Origin: Saussurea involucrata
Taxonomy: Eukaryota; Streptophyta; Magnoliopsida; Asterales; Asteraceae
Reading direction: 5' to 3'
Assembly (NCBI GenBank): GCA_033807775.1
Contig: CM066321.1
Span: 249,042,422 to 249,106,421 of the forward strand
DNA length: 64,000 nucleotides
Part shown: positions 41,785 to 54,122 of the stretch, piece by piece
How the letters are laid out: each line of letters opens with the position of its first letter
Numbering within the stretch: position 1 is the stretch's first letter
Notes under the pieces: generated by a model
Database searches by the model: none
Told to the model about the DNA's origin: nothing
The model's input: the letters and a program-made list of their open reading frames with translations, nothing else
Position numbers and translations under genes: made by a program

Positions 41785-43327
41785 ACTTCATAACCAACAT
41801 CTTCACAAAAGCTATCCATCAAGAGTCCTATTTACTTGCTCTTACCGGATCCGCCACCTGGAATACATATTTTGAAAACATAAATGAGGGTTAGACCTAA
41901 TGGTCTAGTGAGGAAATCCCTGTGAGTTTAGCAATCCTTTTAAATCCAATTTAAGAAAACCTTTGCATCAAAAACCGTTTATATAAAACTTTCCATATAC
42001 ACTCACATACTACACGTATTTAATTACCAATCAAGACTCATGCATCATACACATCTCAATCCCCCTTATTTATCCACAAATGGCCAAATTAATTGGTTGC
42101 GAGCCAACTAATCTACTGTACAACAATTACAGTAAACACACCGGTCCTAAGCCCGGCCACGTATTATATTCTGATATAATACTTACGTAAATTATAATAT
42201 CTCAATATATCATAATTACAACATAGACATATCCATACCATTTATCAAATAATCGTCATTCACACATATGTATTCCAGTTAAAAACACTTTGAAGTAAAA
42301 CTCACCTGTTAGCTTAACAATATTCTTCCAAGCCTTTCCAATGGATTCCGCCTTTCACTTCAAATTCTTAGTATCTGAAACAATCATGTACAAATATTGT
42401 TTTACCAATCTGAACACATAGAGCTTGCTAGGACTAAGAGCTTTAGATAACTCTATCTAACTCTTATCCCCAATTGTTTTCCCCAACCCGAACTTAAGTC
42501 AAGTCCACAGTACTTTCGGTCCTTATTCATTTCCTATCCATGAATTAACAAGACACAGGCTACTGGACACTTAAAAGCATCTAAACTCATCAGTTTGACC
42601 AATCAGCCAAAGTATCCGGAAACCACAGTTTATCCGGACAAAACTACTTTTCCGGACAGCACAACTTTTTCGGACAGCACCAATAATCCGGATAATCTAA
42701 ACAATTCGGACGTCATCCGGATACCAAAGTAATCCGGATACCGTCCGGTATCCATTTCTATCCGGAAAACATAGGAAAAAGGAACTTACCCGGATAAAAG
42801 ACTTGTCCGGACACCAACAAAGAACCACCCGGATACCATCAAAGAACTACCCGGACACCTTCAACAAAACTACCCGGACACATTCAACTTGTCCGGATAC
42901 ATCTGATGTTCATCCCAATTTCTACTCAGAATTCGGCTGAGGTTTACACCAGTTCGATTTTGCTGATTCTAAACCGACAGAAACAATCTAATAGCAGTTA
43001 TAAACATAATTTGTAAAGACACATACCTTAATTTCACTTCCAAATACCCAAATGATGTCTTAACCTAGCCTTCTTCTTTTTCTTCTCCTTTTTGCTCCCA
43101 AAACACATACACACCCTTTGATATTTTTGCTGAGTAATAAAGATTATCTGGATATTCTAAGGATAATATCTATCCACATTTACCCTTTTAGCCCTTACAC
43201 TAATCAATAATAGCCAAAACACCCTTAACTTACAAATTAACCAATTTTTACCCTAAATATATTATTATAAACTTATTCAATTTAACGATAAGAGGGTTTA
43301 ACTAACGAACTTACCCGGGGTATTACA
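41785..43327 (-). repeat. G3 3' LTR, truncated (1543 bp)
   Basis: It matches 48302-49844 with few differences. It lacks the part equivalent to 48114-48301. It contains the TCCGGA array (42615-42900). Confidence 0.92.
42615..42900. repeat. TCCGGA palindrome array in the G3 3' LTR
   Basis: A dense run of CCGGA words, many as the palindrome TCCGGA followed by T/C and A, every 15-25 bp, in an otherwise AT-rich LTR. The same array lies at 49131-49416. Confidence 0.9.
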
Positions 43328-43345
43328 TCATCTCCCCCTTAAAAG
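43328..43345 (-). promoter_or_regulatory. G3 polypurine tract
   Basis: The minus strand reads CTTTTAAGGGGGAGATGA directly before the LTR start TGTAATACC. It defines the inner edge of the 3' LTR. Confidence 0.9.
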
Positions 43346-43365
43346 AATTCCGTCCCGGAATTCGG

Positions 43366-46300
43366 TTAGGCAAAAAGGTGAGGTTATTTGGTTCTCATTT
43401 CGGATTCCGATTCCCAGGTAGCATCCTGCCCTCTATGATGTCTCCACTGAACTTTCACTTGTCTGATCTCTTTATTTCGCAACACTTTAACTTTGTGGTC
43501 GACTATGGCTTCAGGTTCCTCCACATAATTCAGCTTTTCATCAACTTGTATATCTGGTAGGGAAACTGCCTGATCCGGCGTAACTAAACACTTTCAGAAA
43601 TTCGATACATGAAACGCATTATGAATTCTGCTTAACTCTGGCGGAAGATCTAACCTGTAAGCCACTTCACCAATTCTTTCTGTTATGGAAAACGGTCCAA
43701 TGTACCTTGGACTAAGCTTACCTTGTTTCCCAAATCGAATAACTCCTTTCCAAGGTGAGACTTTCAACATTACAAAATCCCCAACTTGGAATTCTAACGG
43801 CTTTCGGCGTCGGTCGGCGTAGCTTTTCTGTCTGTCTTGAGCCACTTTCAAACGTTCTCGAATCTGGGTAATCTTATCCGCGGTCAACTGGACTATATCT
43901 GGCCCTGCTAACTGTTTCTCTCCCACTTCGTTCCAACACAGAGGCGTTCGGCATTTTCTACCATATAGGACTTCAAACGGTGCCGCTTGTATGCTGGAAT
44001 GGTAACTGTTGTTGTAGGCAAATTCTATCAGTAGCAAGTGCTTATTCCAAGATCCCCCAAAGTCAACAATGCAAGCCCGTAACATATCTTCCAAAGTCTG
44101 AATCGTGCGTTCACTCTGACCGTCAGTTTGAGGATGATATGTTGTACTTAACTTTATCTGCGTTCCCATTTCTCTTTGAAAACTTCTCCAGAATCTTGAG
44201 GTAAAACGACTATCACGGCAAAAGTTTCCATCGGATAGGTTTCTTTTATCGGCAAGAAGTGCACAAACTTTGTCAATCTGTCCACAATCACCCAAATGGC
44301 ATCAAATCCCTTTGGAGTCTTTGGTAGTTTCGTGATGAAATTTGTAGTAATCTGATCTCACTTCCACATCGGTATTTCCAATCGTTGTAACTGACCAAAC
44401 GGCTTTTGATGTTCAATTTTTACCTTCTTGCAAGTAGTACAGTCTTCCACATGCTTAGCAACACTTCTTTTTATTCCCGGCCACAAATAAAATTGTTTCA
44501 GGTCTCTATACATCTTGTTCGTACCTGGGTGAATAGAGAATCGAGATTAATGAGCTTCTTGTAGTACACGATCACGTAACCCACCCAACCGAGGCACCCA
44601 AATTCAGTTCCTCAGACACAGCAACCCACGATCATCTTTTACTAGCAATGCTGATAACCCTACTAACCGTTCTGATTTCAAATGTTCTTCCTGATAAGCT
44701 TCTAATTGACACTTCAGTAATTCGTCAAAGATATTAGGTAGGAGTTTAGCCCGTAATGAAATAGCTTTTATTGTTCCACTCCTTTCTTGACGACTTAGTG
44801 CATCAGCTACCACGTTCGCCTTTCCCGGATGGTAAAGAATTTCACAGTCGTAATCGTTCACCAGTTCTAGCCATCTTCTTTGCCTCATATTTAGTTCCTT
44901 CTGATCAAAAATATGTTGAAGACTCTTATGATCGGTAAAAATTTGACATTTAGAACCGTAAAGGTAATGTCTCCAAATCTTCAACGCGAACACCACTGCT
45001 GCTAATTCCATGTCATGTGTAGGGTACTGCCGTTCATGATCTTTCAATTGTCGAGAAGCATAAGCAATAACCTTTCCACGCTGCATAAGTACACATCCCA
45101 ACCCTAGTTTAGAAGCATCACTGTAGACAACAAAATCTTTGGAACCTTCTGGCAATGCTAAAATTGGCGCGCTGCAAAGTTTCTCTTTCAATATCCGGAA
45201 TGCTCCATCCTGTTCTGCTTTCCATTCAAATTTCAGATTCTTTCGAATCAATTTAGTCAAAGGCGTCGCGATACGAGAGAAGTCTTTTATAAACTTTCGG
45301 TAGTAGCCGGCTAAACCCAGGAAACTCCGTACCTCCGTTGCTGTCTTCGGCGGTTCCAACTTTTCAATTGCTTCCACTTTCGTTGGATCAACTTGTATCC
45401 CTTTCTCGGAAACTACATGCCCTAGAAACTGAACTTCCCGTAGCCAGAATTCACACTTAGAGAATTTAGCATACAACTTTTCTTTCTTTAGTAACTCCAA
45501 AATCAAACGAAGATGTTGTGCGTGACCCTCTTTGGATCGGGAACAGATAAGTATATCGTCGATAAATACAATGACAAATTTATCGAGATAAGGCTTACAT
45601 ACCCGATTCATTAGATCCATAAAAGCAGCTGGAGCGTTCGTCAGTCCAAACGGCATCACTAAGAATTCATAATGACCATACCTCGTATGAAAAGCAGTTT
45701 TCAGAACATCTTCTTCTTTTACCTTCAGCTGATGGTAACCAGACCTTAGATCAATCTTGGAGAAATAACAAGCTCCAACTAATTGATCGAAGAGGTCATC
45801 TATTTTGGGTAGCGTATATTTATTCTTGATCGTACGCTTATTCAGTTCTCGATACTCGATACACATCCTCATCGAACCATCCTTCTTTTTCACAAACAAA
45901 ACTGGTGCACCCCACGGCGAAGAACTGGGTCTGATGAAGCCTTTGTCGGATAGATCTTGTAGTTGTGTCATCATCTCTTTCATCTCTGGAGGTGCTAGAC
46001 GATACGGTGCACGGGCAATAGGAGTGGCTCCAGGAACTAAGTCGATACCAAACTCTACTTGCCTAACAGGAGGAAGACTATTCAAGTCTTCAGGGAAGAC
46101 TTCTGGAAACTCATTAACAACAGGAATCTCTTCCAACTTAATCTTTTCAGGCCTACTATCTATCACATAGGCTAAGTAACTCTGGCAACCCTTATTCACA
46201 CACTTACGGGATTTTATCATAGATATAAGGCTAGACTGATGATTCTTACGACCACCATAAATCACCACTGACCTCTTATCAGGTAAAACGACATTGATTA

Positions 46301-47852
46301 TTTTCTTGTCACAAACTATATTAGCCTGATTCTCAGCTAACCAATCCATCCCTACTACAACATCAAATTCGATCAAGGCTATAGGAAATAGTTGCATCGG
46401 TACTCCACACCCCTCTATATCTATCATATTGCAATCAAAAACTTCTCTAACTGACACATGTTTATCATTTGCAGTGTCTACCAGTAAGGCATGTTCTAAC
46501 ATTTTAGGCTCTAAATGCATGTGAGCAGCAAATGAAGGAGACACAAAAGATCGGTTTGCACCGGAGTCAAACAATACTTTAGCACGTGTAGAATTTATGA
46601 AAAATGTACCTGTAACCACATCCGGAGTTTCCTCCGCTTCTTTAGCTGTCATTTGAAATGTACGACCCCTTGTTCTCGGCGGGTCTATTCTTGGAACTAC
46701 TGGTCTAGCAATTGCTGGTTTCCCTGATGTTCCACCCTGTTGTATTCTTTTTTGCGGACAATCCGACAACATGTGATCCGGAGAATTACATGCATAACAA
46801 AACCGCGTCACGCGACAATCTTTAACAACATGCCCGGTTTTCCCACACTTAAAACAAACTCGAGATTCCACTTGACAATTTCCCTGATGGATGCGATTAC
46901 ATTTCAAACATGGTCGTTCCGCTGGTCGGAACGATGGACGGTTATCAAACCTCTAAAATCTAGACTTCCTTGGATCATGTGGTGGCCCTTCCCATTTCCT
47001 TTTTCCCATACCTTTATCACAAGCATCTCTCCTATTATCCCGCTCTACATCTTCCGCGGCATCTACTACGGCTGAAAAGGTAACGGGTCCTTTTGCCGTT
47101 ACTAGCCTTCTGACATCTGAGTTTAATCCAAATATAAACCTTTCCGTCTTCATTGCCTCCGTGGCAACGTAGTATTCCGCGAAGCGAGACTTTTCTAGGA
47201 AACTAGCGGTGTAGTCCCGAACTGATAAGTCCCCTTGCTGTAAGTTCATGAATTCCCCTTCCAATTGTTTAATCGCTGCATGAGGACAAAATTGTTTTCT
47301 GAAAGCTATAACGAATTCTTCCCAAGAGTAGGTGGAATATAGGTCATGCCCTCCTGAATGAGTATGAGATTCCCACCAGTATAAAGCATCGGCCTTTAAC
47401 ATTGCGGTTCCATAAAGTACTCTGTCTTCTTCAGCACATTTACTAATTTTGAAGATAGCTTCTATTTCTTTCAACCATCTCATTGCCTTCACTGGGTCCC
47501 GGTCTCCTGAATAAGTAGGAGGCTTACAACTAAGAAACATTTTATAGTCACGCTTTTTAAGTACTGGTGCGATAGTAGGAGTAATAGGTATCTCTTCTTC
47601 ATGGGTAGGATCTGGTCTTTCTGTTTCCGAGTTATGAGTCGGATTAAACATAGCCTGAATATTTGCCTGTAACCTTCCCATTTCGGCTGCTAAATCATCT
47701 CTAGTAACAAATTCCATACCGCGCCCCTGAACTCTGCCCCCAGATCTGCCTCTGCCTCTTTCTCCCCCTCTTCCCCTTCCTCCGGCTGTTGGATTGGTTC
47801 TATTCGGGTTTCCTCCTCCTTCCCGATTTGTTTGTCTCGTACCACTTGCCAT
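43366..47852 (-). pseudogene. pol: G3 gypsy gag-pol, broken
   Basis: From ATG 47852 there is a Gly/Arg-rich N-terminus (GRGRGGERGRGRSGGR), a gag domain (RDPVKAMRWLKEIEAIF, YSWEEFVIAFRKQF), then TAG at 46953-46955 in an otherwise continuous frame. CCHC knuckles follow (CFKCGKTGHVVKDC, CYACNSPDHMLSDC), then protease LFDSGANRSFVS, RT with IEYRELNK and FIDD, and RNase H. The frame fails at 44604. The integrase has several stops, a frameshift and a loss of about 25 codons before DSRFTSRF (about 44215), which removes a catalytic Asp block. A chromodomain-like C-terminus (VKVQWRHHRGQDATWE) has stops near 43594 and 43384 and ends at 43366. The element cannot mobilise itself. Confidence 0.92.
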
Positions 47853-48113
47853 TATGTTGATTCAGACAAGGTTAGTATACACATAAGCACATACCCTATA
47901 TAACAAGGTATTCCAGTTCAAACATGTATAGGTAAGATCATAATTACACTGGCCAGGTGTAATCTGAAATTACCTTACATGATGTTCCTTCTACCTTTTA
48001 TACTTAGCATCCCCGGGTTCTAAAATAATAGGGACATCCTACTTCACATGTAGTTTAAGTCTAGGTACAAGTACCAATACCTAAATCTCTTAAACTAGGG
48101 CTCTGATACCATC
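47853..48113 (-). promoter_or_regulatory. G3 leader and primer-binding site
   Basis: A leader of about 245 bp without genes. The minus strand of 48098-48111 reads TGGTATCAGAGCCC (tRNA-iMet), two bases from the LTR at 48114. Confidence 0.92.
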
Positions 48114-49844
48114 TGTAACAACCCGGTTTCCATATATACAAATAACATACATTCCATATCATAATATCGTCAAAAGATACAATGTATTTCACATTTGGTC
48201 CCATAGTCTTGCAAAACATAATAGATAATTCAGTACAAACTTTTTCTGATTAAATTACATGTTTACTAATAACGAAGACTTAAGTACAAAATGCATCCAT
48301 AACTTCATAACCAACATCTTCACAAAAGCTATCCATCAAGAGTCCTATTTACTTGCTCTTACCGGATCCGCCACCTGGAATACATATTTTGAAAACAGAA
48401 ATGAGGGTTAGACCTAATGGTCTAGTGAGAAAATCCCTGTGAGTTTAGCAATCCTTTTAAATCCAATTTATGAAAACCTTTGCATCAAAAACCGTTTATA
48501 TAAAACTTTCCATATACACTCACATACTACACGTATTTAATTACCAATCAAGACTCATGCATCATACACATCTCATTCCCCCTTATTCCTCCACAAATGG
48601 CCAAATTAATTGGTTGCGAGCCAACTAATCTACTGTACAACAATTACAGTAAACACACCGGTCCTAAGCTCGGCCACGTATTATATTCTGATATAATACT
48701 CACGCAAATTATAATATCTCAATATATCATAATTACAACATAGACATATCCATACCATTTATCAAATAATCGTCATTCACACATATGTATTCCAGTTAAA
48801 AACACTTTGAAGTAAAACTCACCTGTTAGCTTAACAATATACTTCCAAGCCTTTCCAATGGATTCCGCCTTTCACTTCAAATTCTTAGTATCTGAAACAA
48901 TCATGTACAAATATTGTTTTACCAATCTGAACACATAGAGCTTTCTAGGACTAAGAGCTTTAGATAACTCTATCTAACTCTTATCCCCAATTGTTTTCCC
49001 CAACCCAAACTTAAGTCAAGTCCACAGTACTTTCGGTCCTTATTCATTTCCTATCCATGAATTAACAAGACACAGGCTACTGGACACTTAAAAGCATCTA
49101 AACTCATCAATTTGACCAATCAGCCAAAGTATCCGGAAACCACAGTTTATCCGGACAACACTACTTTTCCGGACAGCACAACTTTTCCGGACAACACCAA
49201 TAATCCGGATAATCTAAACAATCCGGACGTCATCCGGATACCAAAGTAATCCGGATACCGTCCGGTATCCAATTCTATCCGGAAAACATAGGAAAAAGGA
49301 ACTTACCCGGATAAAAGACTTGTCCGGACACCAACAAAGAACTACCCGGATACCATCAAAGAACTACCCGGACACCTTCAACAAAACTACCCGGACACAT
49401 TCAACTTGTTCGGATACCTCTGATGTTCATCCCAATTTCTACCCAGAATTCGGCTGAGGTTTACACCAGTTCGATTTTGCTGATTCTAAACCGACAGAAA
49501 CAATCTAATAGCAGTTATAAACATAATTTGTAAAGACACATACCTTAATTTCACTTCCAAATACCCAAATAATGTCTTAACCTAGCCTTCTTCTTTTTCT
49601 TCTCCTTTTTGCTCCCAAAACACATACACACCCTTTGATATTTTTGCTGAGTAATAAAGATTATCTGGATATTCTAAGGATAATATCTATCCCCATTTAC
49701 CCTTTTAGCCCTTACACTAATCAATAATAGCCAAAACACCCTTAACTTACAAATTAACCAATTTTAACCCTAAATATATTATTATAAACTTATTCAATTT
49801 AACGATAAGAGGGTTTAACTAATGAACTTACCCGGGGTATTACA
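48114..49844 (-). repeat. G3 5' LTR (1731 bp), complete
   Basis: It runs from TGTAACAACCCGG to GGGGTATTACA in plus coordinates (terminal inverted TG/CA). It contains the second copy of the TCCGGA array at 49131-49416, where I count at least ten exact TCCGGA plus about six CCCGGA or TTCGGA variants. No gene is present. Confidence 0.94.
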
Positions 49845-52800
49845 AAATGCAACAAGTGCAACCGTCATCATGAGGGAGTCTGCGTTGTTTGTGACAACTG
49901 TAAACGGCCAGGTCATCTCACCAGGTTCTGTAGAAGTGAAAAAGGGCCCAATGAAGGGAGAAGGGCATGTTTTGAGTGCGGAAGTCTGGATCACTACCGG
50001 AACACGTGCCCGAGGTTTGGTAGGAGACCGAACAATAACAATAATGGGAATCAGGCAAGACAAGCCAACCAGGGGAATCAAGGAGGTCAGGCTCGAGGAC
50101 GGGCATTTGTAATTGGAGCTGACGAAGCACGTCGCGACCCTAACGTGGTGACAGGTACGTTTCTCCTAAACAACCACTTTGCATCAGTATTATTTGACAC
50201 TGGAACGGATAGAAGTTTTGTTTCAATGGAATTTAGGCCACTAATTGACTTGGAATCTAGGAGAATGTCGGATGCTTATATTGTTGAGGTTGCTAATGGT
50301 CATAAATTTGAGGCTAAGGATGTAACTTTAGATTGTACCTTGAATCTAGCCGATAATTTGTTTAGCGTTGATCTTATTCCTATCGAATTGGGGAGTTTTG
50401 ACATAGCTATAGGCATGGATTGGTTATCCAAGAATCGAGCGGAGATTTGTTGTTTTGATAAGTCGGTTAGAATACCGTTGCAAGACGGAAAAACCCTCGT
50501 GATACAAGGAAACAAAGTTGGAAGAAGCCTAGAGATGGTGTCAAGTGTTAAGGTTCATAAGTATTTGAGGAAGAAGTGTGTTGCATTTTTGGAACTCATA
50601 GTTGAGAAGAAGTCCGAGGAAAGGCGAATCCAAGACATTCCGGTGGTAAAGGATCACCCGGAAGTGTTCCCCGACGATTTTCCTGGACTGCCCCCATTTA
50701 GACAAGTTGAATTCCAAATTGACCTCATACCTGGAGCAGCACCTGTAGCTAAGGCACCGTACCGCTTAGCACCTGCCGAAATGCAAGAGTTGTCAAGTCA
50801 ACTCCAAGAACTTCTGGACAAGGAATTTATTAGGCCATGTTCCTCACCTTGGGGAGCTCCAGTCCTGTTTGTCAAGAAGAAGGATGGATCGTTTCGAATG
50901 TGCATCGACTATAGGGAATTGAACAAGTTGACAATCAAGAATCGATATCCTCTCCCTCGAATAGATGATTTATTCGACCAATTGCAAGGTGCAACATATT
51001 TCTCAAAGATTGATCTTCGATTAGGTTATCATCAGTTAAGAGTCCGTGAGGAGGACATTACTAAGACAGCCTTTAGGACACGTTATGGACACTACGAATT
51101 CTTGGTTATGCCTTTTGGTTTAACCAATGCACCAGCTGTGTTCATGGATTTAATGAATAGGATATGTCGACCCTACCTTGACAAGTTTGAAATCGTGTTC
51201 ACAGATGACATTTTGATCTACTCCCGAAGTAAAGAGGATCACGAGCAACATTTGAGAGTAATTCTAGAACTTCTTAAGGAACAGAAACTGTATGCCCAAT
51301 TTTCTAAGTGCGAATTTTGGATTAGAGAAGTACACTTTCTTGGTCACGTGATTGGAGAAAAAGGAATCCACGTGGATCCGACTAAGGTAGAAGCTGTTAA
51401 GAAATGGGAAGCTCCAAAGACACCGATAGAAATTCGTCAATTTCTGGGTTTGGCAGGATATTATAGGCGATTCATCGAGAACTTCTCAAAAATTGCTAAA
51501 CCACTCACAACACTGACCCAAAAGGATAGTAAATTCATTCGGGGAGAACCACAAGAAGAGGCGTTCCAGCTATTGAAGAAAAAGTTGTGCAATGCACCAA
51601 TTCTGGTGTTACCGGAAGGAACAAAAAAATTTGTGGTGACGCGTCGCATCAAGGTTTAGGTTGTGTATTGATGCAAAGGGACAGGGTGATAGCATACGCC
51701 TCGCGACAACTAAAAGTTCATGAGAAGAACTATACCACGCACGACTTGGAGCTCGGAGCCGTAGTATCCGCTTTAAAGATTTGGAGACATTATTTGTACG
51801 GCACTAAGTGCACCATCTTCACTGATCATAAAAGTCTTCAGCATATTCTAGACTAGAAAATGCTCAACATGAGACAAAAAAGGTGGGTAGAGTTACTCAG
51901 TGATTACGATTGTGATATCCGTTATCATCCAGGTAAGGCCAATGTAGTGGCTGATGCCCTGAGTAGGAAGGAAAGGACAAAACCTTCACGTGTACGAGCA
52001 ATGGGAGCGCTTGTATAAACAAGTTTAAAGACTCGAATTCTTGAAGCGCAGACCGAAGCAATGAGAACGGAAACTTGAAGGACGAAACCCTTCACGGCAT
52101 AGAAAGCAGATTTGAAACTAAGGTTGATGGAGTACGTTATTTCAAGGACAGAGTTTGGATTCCAAAAGCTAGCAAAGTACGGGAGACAATCCTGAATGAA
52201 GCCCACAAGTCACGATATTCAATTCATCCTGGTGCGGATAAGATGTATAAGGATTTAAGGGAATATTATTGGTGGCCAGGAATGAAGAAGGATATTGCCC
52301 TATACGTAGGAAAATGTGTAACTTGCTTAAAGGTCAAGGTTGTATATCAGAAACCATCTGGTTTGCTACAACAACCAGAGATTCTTCAGTGGAAATGGGA
52401 ACAAATAACCATGGATTTCATAACCAAACTGCCGAGAACTGCCAAAGGGCACGACTCGATTTGGGTTATAGTAGACCGATTCATGAAATCTACATATTTC
52501 TTACCGATTCGAGAAGATAATAAGATGGAATAGTTGGCTCATATATACATAAAGGAAATTGTTACGCGACATGGAGTCCCGATTTCCATAATATCAGATA
52601 GAGATAGTCGTTTCACATCTCGTTTTTGGCAGTCACATCAAAAAGCATTGTGGACACAATTGAATTTAAGTACTGCCTATCATCCCCAAATAGACGGCCA
52701 AAGCGATCGAACCATTCAAACATTGGAAGACATGCTTCGAGCATGTGTAATAGATTTCGGAGGAAGTTGGGATAACCATTTACCGTTAGTCGAGTTTTCC

Positions 52801-53478
52801 TACAACAATAGCTATCACACAAGTATTAAGTGTGCGCCATATGAAGCACTGTATGGACGCAAGTGTCGATCACCCCTTTGTTGGTTGGAGATTGGAGATA
52901 GACAATTGTCTAGTCCAGACATTGTACAAGAAACCACCGACAAAATTGCAATCATCAGGGATAGACTTAAAGCAGCTCAAGACCGTCAAAAGAGATTTGC
53001 GGACAATCGTAGGATGCCTTTAGAGTTTCAGATCGGAAATAGAGTTTTTCTAAAAGTATCCCCTTGGAAGGGAACCGTCCGATTTGGAAAACGAGGAAAG
53101 TTGAACCCTCGATATGTTGGACCATTTAAAATCACCGAAAGAATTGGACCAGTAGCATACAGACTGGAATTGCCAACAGAACTAAGTGTTATTCATGACA
53201 CGTTTCATGTGTTAAACTTGAAGAAATGTCTTGCCAACGAGGAGATAACCGTGCTTCTGAAAGAAGTCAAAATCAATGATAAACTGCACATCATAGAAAA
53301 ACCAATTGAAATACTTGACCGAGAGGTCAAGCGTCTTAAGCAAAGTAAGATTCCATTGGTGAAAGTCCACTGGAACATAAGGCGTGGACCTGAGTACACA
53401 TGGGAACGGGAGGACTACATGAAACATAAATATCCTCACTTATTTGCAAAACAACCGGTTACGGACGAAAGTTCTTGA
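49845..53478 (+). pseudogene. pol: G2' gypsy gag end and pol (right copy), broken
   Basis: Open from the G3 junction through 51659. Two CCHC-like knuckles come first (CDNCKRPGHLTRFC, CFECGSLDHYRNTC), then protease LFDTGTDRSFVS near 50195 and RT with MCIDYRELNK and FTDDILIYS, where Thr replaces the usual Ile before the catalytic Asp pair. A frameshift at about 51640 disrupts RNase H (DASHQGLG continues in another frame). After that it carries the same TAG, TAA, frameshift and TAG as the left copy, at offset 40308. The integrase and chromodomain-like end (WEREDYMKHKYPHLF) close at 53478. The N-terminal gag is lost beyond G3. Confidence 0.92.
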
Positions 53479-53501
53479 ATTTCGGGACAAAATTCTTTTA
53501 A

Positions 53502-53704
53502 CCGGGGGAGACTGTGACAACCGTCAAATTCGCGTTCAGGGTAGAACTGCACTAAACATATCAGATACTGATACTATATGTCACACTGTCCAATTTTAGC
53601 AGTCAACCCGGTATAGTAGGAAAAATTGAGAATTTTTGCCTAAAACCCCTCAAATTAGAGAATTATCCATATATCTCATAAAATGCCAACCAAAAATATC
53701 TTAA

Positions 53705-53753
<49 letters not shown>

Positions 53754-54122
53754 ATACTAAAATAATACTAGTAAAGTTAACTAGTAACCTTACAACTAAC
53801 TAAATTATTGTGTTAAATAATTCAAACAACTAAAATAAAAATAAAATTTAAAACGAAATAAAAGACACAATTATTTTATACAAAACCACACTCCACACCC
53901 TCTCTCTCCCCTCTCCAAAACTGCCCCCCCCATATATACCCCCTCACTCTCCCAAAAATTGCTACTCTCTAATTATCATCCCTCTCTCTTTTCTCCCAAC
54001 AATTTCTCTCTCTATTTCTCTCTTTATTTCTCACTAAAACACACCCAAAGTCCAGCCATTTTCACTCAAGAACATCAAGTGTTCAAGTCTTCACAAAGGT
54101 AAAAATAATATGTAGTGCAAAG
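53502..54122 (+). repeat. G2' PPT and 3' LTR, first part
   Basis: PPT CCGGGGGAGAC at 53502-53512, then the LTR from 53513 to the G1' insertion at 54123. An (AT)n microsatellite at about 53713-53748 is expanded (36 bp versus 14 in the left copy), and the C-run is 8 instead of 11. CAAAG at 54118-54122 is the G1' target. Confidence 0.9.

Larger units (their letters stand above)
41785..49844 (-). mobile_element. Gypsy (Tekay/Del-type) element G3
   Basis: A minus-strand element: 5' LTR 49844-48114, PBS, gag-pol 47852-43366, PPT and 3' LTR 43327-41785. The 3' LTR lacks its last 188 bp because copia A2 landed there. It interrupts the gag region of G2' at 49845, where AAATG is the expected target duplication. 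Confidence 0.92.
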
